From DATAJX01 sp036261915 (GTDB lineage: Bacteria; Pseudomonadota; Alphaproteobacteria; UBA2136; UBA6156), in NCBI GenBank assembly GCA_036261915.1, contig DATAJX010000006.1, positions 305,169-369,168 on the forward strand: a stretch of DNA of 64,000 nt. Reading direction: 5' to 3'. The stretch's first letter is position 1. Each line of letters opens with the position of its first letter. The position numbers and the translations under genes were made by a program. This document shows, in pieces, positions 52,469 through 61,324 of the stretch. The notes beneath the pieces were generated by a model. That model searched no databases. It saw nothing but the letters and a program-made list of their open reading frames with translations, and was not told the origin of the DNA.

Positions 52469-53917
52469 ATGGATGACGGCAACGGTAACGGCGGCCAACG
52501 CAACTTTGGCGGGCGCCAGCAGCGCAATTTTGGCGGCCGCGGCGGCCGCGGCCCGCGCCGTTACAACGACGACGGCCAGCGCCAGCGCGAAGGCAACGGC
52601 AATGCCGTTCAGGGCCCCGAAGAGGCGTTGATCGCCCCGCGCGACCCCAACGCGCCGCAGCCGCCCATCACCTACCTGCGCGATCTGCGCAAGCTGAGCA
52701 ACGACGACCTGTTCCAGCTGGCTGAAGAAGTGCAAGTGAAGGAAGCCGCCACCATGCGGCGCCACGAGATGATGTTCAAGATCGTGGAGCTGCTGCCCGA
52801 AGGCACCGAAGTGCTGGGCGACGGCGTGCTGGAAATCCTTTCGGACGGCTTTGGCTTTTTGCGCATGCAGGACAACAACTACACCGCCTGGCCCGAAGAT
52901 ATTTATGTGAGCCCCAGCCTGATCCGCCGCCTGGGCTTGCGCACCGGCGACAGCGTGGCCGGCAGCGTGCGCTACCCCAAGCCGGGCGAGCGTTATTTTG
53001 CCCTGGTGCGGGTGGACACCGTGAACGGCACCGACCCGGAAAAGATGCGTCACCGCCCCAACTTCGACAAACTGACGCCGCTGTACCCGAGCGAGAAGTT
53101 CAACCTTGAGGACGACAAGGTGAAGGATGCCACCGGGCGAGTGATCGATTTGATTTCGCCCATCGGCAAAGGCCAGCGCTGCATGCTGGTGGCCCCGCCC
53201 AAGGCCGGTAAAACCATGATGATGAAGGCCATTGCCCACGCCATTGAGGAAAAGCATCCGGAAGTGACCTTGATCGTTCTGCTGATCGACGAACGCCCGG
53301 AAGAAGTGACCGACATGCAGCGCAGCGTGAAGGGCGAAGTGGTTTCCTCCACCTTCGACGAGCCCGCCGGCCGCCACACCCAGGTGAGCGAAATGGTCAT
53401 CGAAAAGGCCAAGCGTTTGGTGGAAATGGGCAAGGACGTGGTGATTCTGCTGGATAGCCTGACCCGTTTGGCGCGCGCCTACAACACCGTTCTGCCCAGC
53501 AGCGGAAAGGTGCTGACCGGCGGCCTGGATGCCAACGCCATGCAAAAGCCCAAGCGCTTTTTTGGTGCCGCGCGCAAGATTGAGGAAGGCGGCAGCCTGA
53601 CCATTGTGGCCACCGCGCTGATCGATACCGGCAGCCGCATGGACGAAGTGATCTTTGAAGAATTCAAGGGCACTGGCAACAGCGAGCTGTGGCTTGACCG
53701 CAAGCTGGTGGAGAAGCGCACGTACCCGGCCATCGACATTAGCAAGAGCGGCACCCGCCACGAAGAGCTGTTGTTCGGCGAGGCGGAACTTCAGAAGATC
53801 TGGATTTTACGCCGCATTTTGCAGCCCATGGGCGTGGTGGAGAGCATGGAATTCCTGCTCGACAAGCTGCGCAAAACCAAAACGAATGCCGATTTTTACA
53901 AGTTCATGAACCAGTAG
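52469..53917 (+). CDS. rho: Transcription termination factor Rho
   Basis: 482 aa from ATG 52469, preceded by AAGG. A Gly/Arg/Asn-rich N-terminal insertion (RNFGGRGGRGPRRYNDD) precedes the RNA-binding domain (DGFGFLRMQDNNYTAWPEDIYVSPS) and the hexameric ATPase with PPKAGKTMMMKAI. It ends transcription of untranslated RNA. A longer frame starts at 52376 without a ribosome site. rho lies near the origin in many alphaproteobacteria. Confidence 0.96.
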   Translation: MDDGNGNGGQRNFGGRQQRNFGGRGGRGPRRYNDDGQRQREGNGNAVQGPEEALIAPRDPNAPQPPITYLRDLRKLSNDDLFQLAEEVQVKEAATMRRHEMMFKIVELLPEGTEVLGDGVLEILSDGFGFLRMQDNNYTAWPEDIYVSPSLIRRLGLRTGDSVAGSVRYPKPGERYFALVRVDTVNGTDPEKMRHRPNFDKLTPLYPSEKFNLEDDKVKDATGRVIDLISPIGKGQRCMLVAPPKAGKTMMMKAIAHAIEEKHPEVTLIVLLIDERPEEVTDMQRSVKGEVVSSTFDEPAGRHTQVSEMVIEKAKRLVEMGKDVVILLDSLTRLARAYNTVLPSSGKVLTGGLDANAMQKPKRFFGAARKIEEGGSLTIVATALIDTGSRMDEVIFEEFKGTGNSELWLDRKLVEKRTYPAIDISKSGTRHEELLFGEAELQKIWILRRILQPMGVVESMEFLLDKLRKTKTNADFYKFMNQ

Positions 53918-53924
53918 GTTCGGC

Positions 53925-54755
53925 ATGGTCAAAAAGGCCCCCGCCAAGCTCGTGTTCTGCATGAAGTGGGGCACGCGTTACGGCGCCGAGTATGTGAACC
54001 GCCTGTACCGCAGCGTGAAGACCCACACCACCGGGCCGGTGCAGGTGGTGTGTTTTACCGATGACACCAAGGGCATTGTGAAGGCGGTGGATTGCCGCCC
54101 GCTGCCTGCGTTTAAAAACGTGCGCGCCGACCTGGCCAACAAGCCTTGGCGCAAGCTAAGCCTTTGGCAAAAAGGGCTGGGCAAGGACCTGGCCGGGCGG
54201 GACGCGCTGTTTTTGGACCTGGACCTGGTGATTGCCGGCAGCCTGGACGATTTTTGGGCCTACTGCCCCGGCAAATACGCCGTATGGGAAAACCCCAGCA
54301 AGCCGGGCACCGACGTGGGCAATACCAGCGTTTTCAGGTTCAAGGTGGGCAGTGAGCCGGAAATTTATGAGCGCTTCATGAAAAACCCGGTACGGCTGTA
54401 TGAGAAGGAATTCCGCATCGAGCAGGAGTTCATCAGCGCCCGGCTGGGCACCGGCGCCGCCGCGCGCGTGGGCCGCAACCCGGCCGTGGCTGCCGACGCG
54501 TTTTACAAAGGCAAGAACCTGCAGGTGTTCTGGCCCAAGGGCTGGGTGGTGAGTTTTAAGGAAGACCTGCTGCCCGCCTGGCCGATGCGCCTGTGGCGGA
54601 ACGTACCGCTGCCCGCCGGGGCCCGCGTGGTGGCCTTTCATGGCAAGCCCGACCCCGATGAGGCCGCGCGTGGGCACTGGCCGGAGAAGAAATGGTGGAA
54701 GCGTTTTTACAAGCGCTTGCGTCCCGTTCACTGGATTAGCCTCAACTGGCGCTGA
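53925..54755 (+). CDS. Glycosyltransferase-like protein
   Basis: 276 aa. The N terminus (LVFCMKWGTRYGAEYVNRLYRSV), a DLDLVI metal site at about 97-102 and HGKPDP near the end are the layout of GT-A fold transferases that act on sugar nucleotides. The acceptor is unknown. It begins 7 bases after rho. Its last 58 coding bases are duplicated 144 bases downstream. Confidence 0.75.
   Translation: MVKKAPAKLVFCMKWGTRYGAEYVNRLYRSVKTHTTGPVQVVCFTDDTKGIVKAVDCRPLPAFKNVRADLANKPWRKLSLWQKGLGKDLAGRDALFLDLDLVIAGSLDDFWAYCPGKYAVWENPSKPGTDVGNTSVFRFKVGSEPEIYERFMKNPVRLYEKEFRIEQEFISARLGTGAAARVGRNPAVAADAFYKGKNLQVFWPKGWVVSFKEDLLPAWPMRLWRNVPLPAGARVVAFHGKPDPDEAARGHWPEKKWWKRFYKRLRPVHWISLNWR
54694..54751 (+). repeat. 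58-bp direct repeat, copy within the gene end
   Basis: Identical to 54838-54895 except one T/C change. It encodes the last 19 residues of the glycosyltransferase-like protein. Confidence 0.95.
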
Positions 54756-54757
54756 AA

Positions 54758-54837
54758 CCCGGCTACGCCGGGCGCCGTCCGCACTCGACAAGCTCGCTCC
54801 GGCCGTCGGCGCTTATGAAGCACGCCTTTGGCGTGAC
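54758..54837 (-). repeat. REP-like insert between the 58-bp repeats (family 2, copy C)
   Basis: On the minus strand CACGCC-AAA-GGCGTG, one base, then TTCATAAG, followed by a long CGCCGAC...GTGCGGACGGCG inverted repeat and a CCCGGC/GCCGGG hairpin. The hairpin + one base + TTCATAAG order matches copies A and B. Confidence 0.7.
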
Positions 54838-54895
54838 GGTGGAAGCGTTTTTACAAGCGCCTGCGTCCCGTTCACTGGATTAGCCTCAACTGGCG
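54838..54895 (+). repeat. 58-bp direct repeat, outside copy
   Basis: Second copy; in the same frame it would also end in Trp-Arg-stop, so it looks like the original gene end left behind. Confidence 0.95.
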
Positions 54896-55001
54896 TTAGC
54901 CGTTTTTAGCGCCTGACAGGTTGTATTCGGCCTTTTTGTTGGCTAGGGTGGGCTTACAGTTAGCTTCACCTGCCTGTTTCGGCACATTCCCGGAGGCTGT
55001 C

Positions 55002-55682
55002 ATGCAGCATTCTGTCTATCTTCGAATCGACCAATCACTGATGTCGGCGGGCTGGTATCTGACCGAACAGGGTCTGCAAGGCAACTTGCGGGGCCTTGTG
55101 GATGCCGCAGGCATGAGTGGCTTGTTGCACAACTTCCCCGAAAGCCGGGACAACCTGTACGGTTTTATCGTCATTGCCGCGAATCTGCCCGGCAGGCCCA
55201 GCATGTGGGTGGTGATGAACGACCTGACCGTGCCCGAGGCTTATATGCTGTACCCGATTTCGTGGGGCCAGCAGTGGAACCGCCTGAGCGCCTTTACCCA
55301 GGCCCAGTACGCCCAGTTCATGTTCGATCACCTGATCGACAAGGAGATCAAGGGCTGGGAAGGCTTTACCATGGCTGCCCGGGTGGCGGCACTGACCGAC
55401 GAGATCGACCAGTCGTTCTGGCAGCGTTTTATTGCCAGCAAGGACATGATCTTTGAATGGTACGAGCCTTTGGCCGGAACCAAGTTCGACAACCGCGACG
55501 TGGCGGTTGAAGGCATGCTGCTGACCTTTATGGACGGTAGCCAGACGGTGATGAACCTCAAACACCCACGCCCCACAGAAGTGAGTACAGGTGTGCTGCG
55601 GTCGGAGCGCATGGGGGAGGACAACTCGGTCATCGAGGAAATTGTGCTTTATGCGGCGGAAGACTATCAACGCCTTCAATAA
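55002..55682 (+). CDS. Hypothetical protein (226 aa)
   Basis: A soluble protein of 226 aa with no signal, starting MQHSVYLRIDQSLMS. CGGAGG lies 5 bases before the ATG; the longer frame from 54921 is not supported. Mixed alpha/beta composition, two tryptophan-rich helices in the middle. No family is recognised. It is a single gene with its own terminator. Confidence 0.75.
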   Translation: MQHSVYLRIDQSLMSAGWYLTEQGLQGNLRGLVDAAGMSGLLHNFPESRDNLYGFIVIAANLPGRPSMWVVMNDLTVPEAYMLYPISWGQQWNRLSAFTQAQYAQFMFDHLIDKEIKGWEGFTMAARVAALTDEIDQSFWQRFIASKDMIFEWYEPLAGTKFDNRDVAVEGMLLTFMDGSQTVMNLKHPRPTEVSTGVLRSERMGEDNSVIEEIVLYAAEDYQRLQ

Positions 55683-55713
55683 AAAAGCCGCCGGGAAACC
55701 GGCGGCTTTTTTG
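55681..55713. terminator. Terminator between converging genes at 55.7 kb
   Basis: AAAAAAGCCGCCGG-GAAA-CCGGCGGCTTTTTT, a perfect stem with A and T runs on both sides. Confidence 0.93.
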
Positions 55714-55722
55714 CGTGGATGG

Positions 55723-56079
55723 TTAAGCTATTTTTGAACCCAGATCCTGCCCGCCCAAAATATGGAGGTGCAGGTGAGGCACTTCGCCGTGGCTGTCGGG
55801 ACCGTCGTTGATGATGACGCGGTAGCCGCTCTCGAAAATACCCGCAGCTTTGGCCACCTGCGGCACCGCCAGCAGCAGCTGGGCCAGTGTTTCGCTGTCA
55901 GCCGCTGTGGCGTGGCGCAGCCACTCGATGTGCTGTTTGGGGATGAGCACCACGTGCACTTTTGCATTGGGGGCGATGTCGTGGAAGGCCAGCACGTGTT
56001 CGTTTTCGAACACCTTGTTGCAGGGGATCTCGCCGCGCAGGATCTTGCCGAAGATGGTGGGGTTGTTTTGCATGTTCAT
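55723..56079 (-). CDS. HIT family nucleotide-binding protein
   Basis: 118 aa with the histidine triad HLHLHILGG near the C terminus and the N-terminal FGKILRGEIPCNKVFENEHVLAF pattern of the HinT branch. It hydrolyses purine nucleoside phosphoramidates. The start is ambiguous between two close ATGs. Confidence 0.93.
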   Translation of the reverse strand: MNMQNNPTIFGKILRGEIPCNKVFENEHVLAFHDIAPNAKVHVVLIPKQHIEWLRHATAADSETLAQLLLAVPQVAKAAGIFESGYRVIINDGPDSHGEVPHLHLHILGGQDLGSKIA

Positions 56080-56106
56080 GCGCCGAGTATAGGCCATGCG
56101 GCGGCA

Positions 56107-56133
56107 ACAAAAAAGCGGGCCGTGGCCCGCCTT
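56107..56133 (-). terminator. Terminator behind the DUF2939-like gene
   Basis: Minus strand: AGGCGGGCCACGGCCCGCTTTTTTGTTG, an 8-bp GC stem with a T run. Confidence 0.85.
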
Positions 56134-56146
56134 GTTGTGTGAGCCG

Positions 56147-57451
56147 TTACTGCTTCACGTTCACCAGCGTCACGCGCACGGTGAGCGCGGTGAGCGGCAG
56201 CTGGGCGATGTATTTTTCGCGGCTGTTCTTGGTGTCGATGGCCACTGTGTAGCTCTTTTCGACGCTGGCGGTGGGGGCCAGCGGGGTGGTTTCGTGCAGC
56301 ATCACCTGCTTGAGCGGGCGGCCGTCGGCGTCACCGATGATGAGCGCCATGTCGAGGCCCCGCACCGGCAGGCCGCTGGTGTTGGCCATGTTGAGGCGGG
56401 CAATGACGCGGCCCTGTTTGTCTTTGGCGGCCTGCAGCACGTCGACCGTGACCGGGGCGTTGTCGGCCAGGCTGGGCAGCGGGCCGGAAGCGGGCTCGAT
56501 ACTGGCGGCGCTGGCCTCGGTCTGGTCGACCAGGCCCATGACCTGCGCGAGGTTGGGCAGGTCGGTGAGCTGCCAGTTGCCGTCGTGGCGCTCGAGCACC
56601 AGTTGCAGGGCGACGTCGAGGTCGATGTCGTTGCGCATCAGCGGCAGTTCGGCCACCACGCGGTTGGCGCTGGCGTTACCTGCGGCCACGTGCGGGCGGC
56701 CTATTTTAAGGCGTTCGCCACCCAGTTGCTGCCACAGCTGGCCCAGCAGGTTGCCCGGCTCGTTGGGCAGGCGACCGGCGCTGACGGCGGCCAGGATCTG
56801 GTCGTGCAGGTGGTCGGCCAGCCCGGCGGCCTGACCCGGCTTGATGAGGTTTTGCAGGTGGGCGCGCACCATGGCCTCGAACTGGTCGGCCATCAATTGA
56901 TCGGCGCGGACATTGGACTGGCCGCCGTTGAAATCGGGCGCGGGTTGGCCGAAGACCTGGTCGACCACGCTGGTGGTGAGGGCGGGGATATCGACCAGGC
57001 GCTCGAACGCGGCGGTGTTGCGCGATTCGATGGCGTTTTGAATGCGGTGGAGCGCCAGCTCGGCCCCGGCGGGCGGCCGCGAGGCCCACCACACCAGCAG
57101 CACCAGCGCCAGCAGGCTGACCAGCGTGCCCACCACCCACAGCGGCATGCCCATGCGGCGGCGGCGCTGCAGCGGCAGCATCACGTTTTCGAACGGTTGG
57201 CTTTGGCTACCCTGCTTGCGGAGTTCTTCCATGACACCGGCGCGCACTTCGCTGGTGGCTTCGGACAGTTTGGCGGCGTTGATGCCGGAGGTTTTGTTTT
57301 GCCGCAGGATGGTGGCGAGCTTTTGCTTGAAGGAGCCTTCTTCGACCACCGGTGCGGCGTGCACCACGGCGGCGAGGCGCTGCGGCCTGGCCGGGGCTTT
57401 AATGGCTGGTTTACGGTTTTTACCGTTTTTGCGCGCCGGTTTTTTGGCCAT
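56147..57451 (-). CDS. Single-span membrane protein, DUF2939-like
   Basis: 434 aa. A very basic N terminus (MAKKPARKNGKNRKP), a cytoplasmic helical segment, one membrane span (about 102-122) and a large periplasmic part. The segment right after the span (IQNAIESRNTAAFERLVDIPAL) follows the DUF2939 pattern. The last 90 residues resemble a beta-sandwich. Function unknown. It lies downstream of a heparinase-like gene in the same direction. Confidence 0.65.
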   Translation of the reverse strand: MAKKPARKNGKNRKPAIKAPARPQRLAAVVHAAPVVEEGSFKQKLATILRQNKTSGINAAKLSEATSEVRAGVMEELRKQGSQSQPFENVMLPLQRRRRMGMPLWVVGTLVSLLALVLLVWWASRPPAGAELALHRIQNAIESRNTAAFERLVDIPALTTSVVDQVFGQPAPDFNGGQSNVRADQLMADQFEAMVRAHLQNLIKPGQAAGLADHLHDQILAAVSAGRLPNEPGNLLGQLWQQLGGERLKIGRPHVAAGNASANRVVAELPLMRNDIDLDVALQLVLERHDGNWQLTDLPNLAQVMGLVDQTEASAASIEPASGPLPSLADNAPVTVDVLQAAKDKQGRVIARLNMANTSGLPVRGLDMALIIGDADGRPLKQVMLHETTPLAPTASVEKSYTVAIDTKNSREKYIAQLPLTALTVRVTLVNVKQ

Positions 57452-57563
57452 GCCTACCCCCTGAACATTGTACCGTTAATAGTGTATGCGCCATGTATGC
57501 CACGAAGCGGGCGTGCCCCACAAGCGTTGCGGCCAAAGTGTGTGCAATTGGGCGGGCGGAAAG

Positions 57564-59255
57564 TTAGTCGGCGAGTTCGAGCTTCCACGACATGGGCACC
57601 ACGTACCCGCCGTTGGAAGGTTTGGCCGCGCCCAGCAACCAGATTTGCCTGGCGGCCTGCAGCTGGCCGAATTGCCCGGCGTAGCGGCTTTCTTTCACGT
57701 CGAGCCGCCCGCCCTGCGCGGTGAAGCGCAGCTTGCGCCCGGCGGGCGTGGTGAGCAGGATGGTGTTTTCGGCCGTGGCACGGGCCTCGACCCCGGGGGC
57801 CAGGTGGAAATGCGCCACCGCGCGGCGGCGCTGGCGGCTGAGGTAGACGGTGTCTTCGCCCTGTAGGCTTTTGCCGTCGCTGTGGAGGGTGAGTTTGCGC
57901 TCGTGTTTGGCGCCCAGATGGCGGTAGCCGTCGTGCCACGCGGAAAGGCTCTCGCTATCGGTGCCGTTGCCGCGGCTGAATCCGATGTTTTGCGGGCGGC
58001 GACCGACGCGGAAATTGGCCCAGACCTCGGCGCTGTTTTCGCCGTCGAGGCTGACGGTGCTGTGCGCCGGTGTGCCGCGCCAGACGTTGCGGTCGCGCGC
58101 CTGGTAGGCGTAGGTGCCGGTATTGACGATGACGCGTTCGCGGCCCACCGAAAGCTCGAAGCTGAGGGCATCGGCGTGGGCGTGACCGGGGTTTTCGTCG
58201 GGACCGACGTGTCCGGCGTCGAGGATGAGGTTGAACGCGCCGCGCGCCAGCCTTGCGTAGCCCGCGGCGGCCAGCGCAGCCGGGGCGTCGTCGGGGTTGG
58301 CGCCGGAAAGTTCGATAAGGCGGGCGATGCGCACGGGGTCGTCGGCGGCGCTATCGTTGAACAGGCTGAGGCCGCCGTCGGGGTGGGTATAGAACGCCAG
58401 CGCGAGACCCATGCGCTGACAGATATCGTCGAGCCACGCGGGCACGCCGCCGACCTTGCGCAACAGCAGTTTGATCTCGAGGAAATCCTGCAGCACCTGC
58501 GCGTGGTACAGCGGGCTGCGCTCGAAGTGCGCGCCGTCGGGCAGTATCTGCTTGCGCGCCTGGCGGTGCAGTTCGGCCAGCGCGGGCATCACCAGGGCCT
58601 CGACCCCCGGCAGGCACAGGCCCGCCATGATGAGCGCCTTGAGGTTTTTGATGATGTGGTTGCCGCCGAGGCCCCATTCGAGGTTGCGCGACAGGTGCTC
58701 GACCTGCCGAAGCAGGCAGCGCCAGAAGCGCTGCGTGTCGAGGTGCTGAGTTTCGGGTTCGTCGAGCTTGCGGGCAGCCTTGTGGCGCACCGACCAGCCG
58801 CGCATCCACGCCACGGTGCGCAGGCTTAAGGGGTATGGGTGCCAGCTGACCGGGTGGAAGAATTCGTTGCCTTCCATCCAGTTTTCGACCAGCGCCGAGG
58901 CGGTGCCATCTTCGCCCGCGGCGGCCAGGTCGGCCAGCCATTCGTGGTAGTGCAGGTTGAAGGTTTGCAGCGGCGTGAGCATGGGCGGAAACCAGTTTTG
59001 CGGTGGATTGCCCAGGTTGAATTCTTCGCCCGCCAGCAGCCACTTGCCGTGGGTGATGTCTTCGCCGCGGTCGGCATCGCCGCGCCAGATGGTGGGCGGC
59101 ACGGTGCGCAGGGCGTAGTCGGGCGGAATGTCGATATCGCGCAGGCCGTACAGCGGGCTGCGGTAGAAAAAGCTGCGGGCGGCATAGCCCAGCCGGGCGG
59201 CCAGCTGGCTGGGGCTGACGTAACGTAAGGTTCTGAAATAGCGCCCTAATTGCAT
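57564..59255 (-). CDS. Heparinase II/III family protein
   Basis: 563 aa. An N-terminal helical (alpha/alpha) domain with FNLHYHEWLADLA and SWHPYPLSLRTVAWMR, then a beta-sandwich domain with GHAHADALSFELSVG, the heparinase II/III pattern. Such enzymes cut uronate-containing polysaccharides, and in capsule regions they may trim the cell's own polymer. Galacturonate-type sugars from the epimerase at 44 kb would suit this. No signal peptide is obvious. Confidence 0.88.
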   Translation of the reverse strand: MQLGRYFRTLRYVSPSQLAARLGYAARSFFYRSPLYGLRDIDIPPDYALRTVPPTIWRGDADRGEDITHGKWLLAGEEFNLGNPPQNWFPPMLTPLQTFNLHYHEWLADLAAAGEDGTASALVENWMEGNEFFHPVSWHPYPLSLRTVAWMRGWSVRHKAARKLDEPETQHLDTQRFWRCLLRQVEHLSRNLEWGLGGNHIIKNLKALIMAGLCLPGVEALVMPALAELHRQARKQILPDGAHFERSPLYHAQVLQDFLEIKLLLRKVGGVPAWLDDICQRMGLALAFYTHPDGGLSLFNDSAADDPVRIARLIELSGANPDDAPAALAAAGYARLARGAFNLILDAGHVGPDENPGHAHADALSFELSVGRERVIVNTGTYAYQARDRNVWRGTPAHSTVSLDGENSAEVWANFRVGRRPQNIGFSRGNGTDSESLSAWHDGYRHLGAKHERKLTLHSDGKSLQGEDTVYLSRQRRRAVAHFHLAPGVEARATAENTILLTTPAGRKLRFTAQGGRLDVKESRYAGQFGQLQAARQIWLLGAAKPSNGGYVVPMSWKLELAD

Positions 59256-59307
59256 GGCGCCACCTTAGCCGGGCAAAACGAAAGCGTAAACATCCTTCAC
59301 TTTTTTA

Positions 59308-59432
59308 AAACCCGCTGGCAGGAGGCGATTTTTCATTTTATCCGATGGCCGAGCATCGCAGCGCACACTATTAGTGCGTGAGAAGCGCAGGACGAGGAAA
59401 AATGAAAAATCGCCTCCTGCCAGATAGGGTTT
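59308..59432 (-). repeat. Structured palindromic element family 1, copy 5
   Basis: The most perfect copy: arms CTGGCAGGAGGCGATTTTTC and its exact complement, plus AAACCC/GGGTTT outside. Core CCGATGGCCGAGCATCGCAG, hairpin GCGCAC/GTGCGT, GAGAAGCGCAGGACGAGG. Its last bases include part of the stop codon of the transducer gene. Confidence 0.95.
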
Positions 59433-60432
59433 AGTTATCGGAGGCAAAACCCGAAAAGGCTTCGCCCATCTGCCCGCGCAACTTGTTGAAGGCGCTTTGC
59501 ACTTCGCCCGCCAGTTCGGCCACCTGCCCGGCCATGGCGTGGGTGCTGGTGACGGCCTGTTCGGTGTTGCCGAGGGCATCGTCGGTTTGCCGCAGGCGCA
59601 CGGCGGCATTTTGCGCGTTGCCGGCCACCTGCCCGGCCAGGCCGATATGGTTGCCGACGGTTTGACCGGCTGTGGTGGTGGTATCGCGCAGGTGGCGCAG
59701 GCTGTCGGCCACGGTTTGCAGCAGTGCCATGCTCTGGCCGCCGCTTTGTTCGAGCACCCGCACCTGCTCGCCGATCAGGGCGCCCGCCACACTGGCGGCG
59801 GCGGCAAGCTTTTTTACTTCGTCGGCCACCACGGTAAAGCCACGCCCGGCGTCACCCGCGCGGGCGGCCTCGATGGCCGCATTGAGCGCCAGCAGGCCGG
59901 TTTGCTCGGCCAGGTCGTTCACCTGCTTGACCATGCCGGCGATCTTGGCGGTGGCGGTGCCCAGCGTGCGCAGCGTTTGGCCGCTGCCGTCGAGCTTGCC
60001 CGTGGCGGCATCGAGCGCATCGCCGGTATCGGCCAGTTTTTTGGAAAGCTCGCCGCCCAGCCCGGCCAGGCCGTCGGCCGAAGTGGCCAGGTTTTTGACG
60101 TAGGCGGTGGCTTCGGCGGCCGTTTGGCGCAGTTGCGCCACCTGCTTGAGGCTGGCGGCTTCGGCAGCCAGCAGGGTTTCGGTGGCTTCGGCCAGCGGGA
60201 CGGTGGCACGGCTGACGCGGGCGGCGCTTTCGGTGAACCGGCGCGCCAGCGCCTGCGTGCCGGTCAGCGCGCCGGCGGCAAGGCCCACCATGACCAGCAC
60301 GGCGCCTGTGGCGCAGGTGAGTGCCGCCAGCAGGTTGGCCTGCATCGACACCAGCGCGGTAAGCAGGGCGAGCGGCGTGAGCGCCGCCGCCAGCGTGCTG
60401 CCAACCACCCGATGCGTATAGCTAAGCCCCAT
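59431..60432 (-). CDS. Methyl-accepting chemotaxis-type transducer without sensor domain
   Basis: 333 aa. Two membrane spans (about 12-30 and 36-58) with almost no periplasmic loop are followed by a cytoplasmic coiled coil. The highly conserved tip reads LLALNAAIEAARAGDAGRGF, then VVADEVKKLA. It lacks an external ligand-binding domain, so it would sense a membrane or cytoplasmic signal. No che genes are in the window. Confidence 0.9.
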   Translation of the reverse strand: MGLSYTHRVVGSTLAAALTPLALLTALVSMQANLLAALTCATGAVLVMVGLAAGALTGTQALARRFTESAARVSRATVPLAEATETLLAAEAASLKQVAQLRQTAAEATAYVKNLATSADGLAGLGGELSKKLADTGDALDAATGKLDGSGQTLRTLGTATAKIAGMVKQVNDLAEQTGLLALNAAIEAARAGDAGRGFTVVADEVKKLAAAASVAGALIGEQVRVLEQSGGQSMALLQTVADSLRHLRDTTTTAGQTVGNHIGLAGQVAGNAQNAAVRLRQTDDALGNTEQAVTSTHAMAGQVAELAGEVQSAFNKLRGQMGEAFSGFASDN

Positions 60433-60515
60433 GCCACCCTGTTTTGTTATTGCGGGCAGGGTAACACAGGCTGTGCGGGCGCAAGCCGGGACTGCTGGCG
60501 GGATATGCAGCGCAA

Positions 60516-60550
60516 ATAAAAAACCGGGGCGCTCTTGCGAGCGCCCCGGG
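60516..60550 (-). terminator. Terminator behind the 218-aa lipoprotein gene
   Basis: Minus strand: CCGGGGCGCTC-GCAA-GAGCGCCCCGG followed by TTTTTTATTTG. Confidence 0.93.
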
Positions 60551-60564
60551 TGGGTATCGATGGG

Positions 60565-61221
60565 TTAGATGCGGCTACCCCAGACGCAGATTTTATACTG
60601 CTGCCCGTTGTTGGCCGTGGCCCGGGCGATAACCGCCGGGGCCGTACAGCCTCGCGATTGGTAGCCGGTTTGGCCACGGTTGCGTATAGCCCAGGCGTGG
60701 TAATCGCGGGGGATCTCGACCCGACGGGTAACGCCGTTGACATCGACGACCAGATGGGTGGGCAAGCCTCCCAACGTATCGTACCCATACCAGTTGTTGA
60801 AGGTATAGCCGCTGTCGCTACCGCTGATCATCCGGGCAAAGCCGGTTTCGTTGGTAACGCATACCATGGCATAGGTATGGGGCCAATCGGGCCCGCCATC
60901 GTAACCGGTGACCAGCAGCGTTTCTTCCGCATAACATGGGCTGTTATTGCGGCGCAGGTGCCAGGCCTGCGTGAGCAGGTCGGCCCGGCGCGCCTCACTG
61001 GGCTTACGGGCCAGCTTGTCATCGGTATAGCCGGTGATCTGGCTGGCATTGACGATGTTGGTGTCGAGCACCGGCGGTGGCTGGCTGTATAGGCGGGCGT
61101 AGTTCGGTGTCACCCCATCGGGATAAACCATGGCGAACGGGCCACCGCTGGCACAACCGGCAACAAAAGCAGTAACACCCAGCACCACAAGGGTGCGCAG
61201 GGTTTTAACAAACGTGTTCAT
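60565..61221 (-). CDS. Lipoprotein of unknown function (218 aa)
   Basis: Signal MNTFVKTLRTLVVLGVTAFVAGC with the lipobox VAGC, then about 195 residues rich in Tyr, Asn and Gly with four cysteines. GGAGAAATATC precedes the ATG. No family is recognised. It has its own terminator and stands next to another lipoprotein gene in the same direction. Confidence 0.72.
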   Translation of the reverse strand: MNTFVKTLRTLVVLGVTAFVAGCASGGPFAMVYPDGVTPNYARLYSQPPPVLDTNIVNASQITGYTDDKLARKPSEARRADLLTQAWHLRRNNSPCYAEETLLVTGYDGGPDWPHTYAMVCVTNETGFARMISGSDSGYTFNNWYGYDTLGGLPTHLVVDVNGVTRRVEIPRDYHAWAIRNRGQTGYQSRGCTAPAVIARATANNGQQYKICVWGSRI

Positions 61222-61274
61222 GATATTTCTCCTGCCCCCCAATGGGAGCCATTGGGTTTAAGGGTTACTTAGCT

Positions 61275-61303
61275 ATAAAAATGGGACCTTTTGGCCCCAT
61301 TTC
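61275..61303 (-). terminator. Terminator behind the glycine-zipper lipoprotein gene
   Basis: Minus strand: AAATGGGGCC-AAAA-GGTCCCATTTTTATAGC, 8-9 bp stem and T run. Confidence 0.82.
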
Positions 61304-61324
61304 AAGTACAACTAAGTTTTTGAT

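Noticed and set aside
57454..57939. 161-aa minus-strand frame
   Set aside because: It is an Arg/Pro-rich shadow of the heparinase-like gene in another frame.
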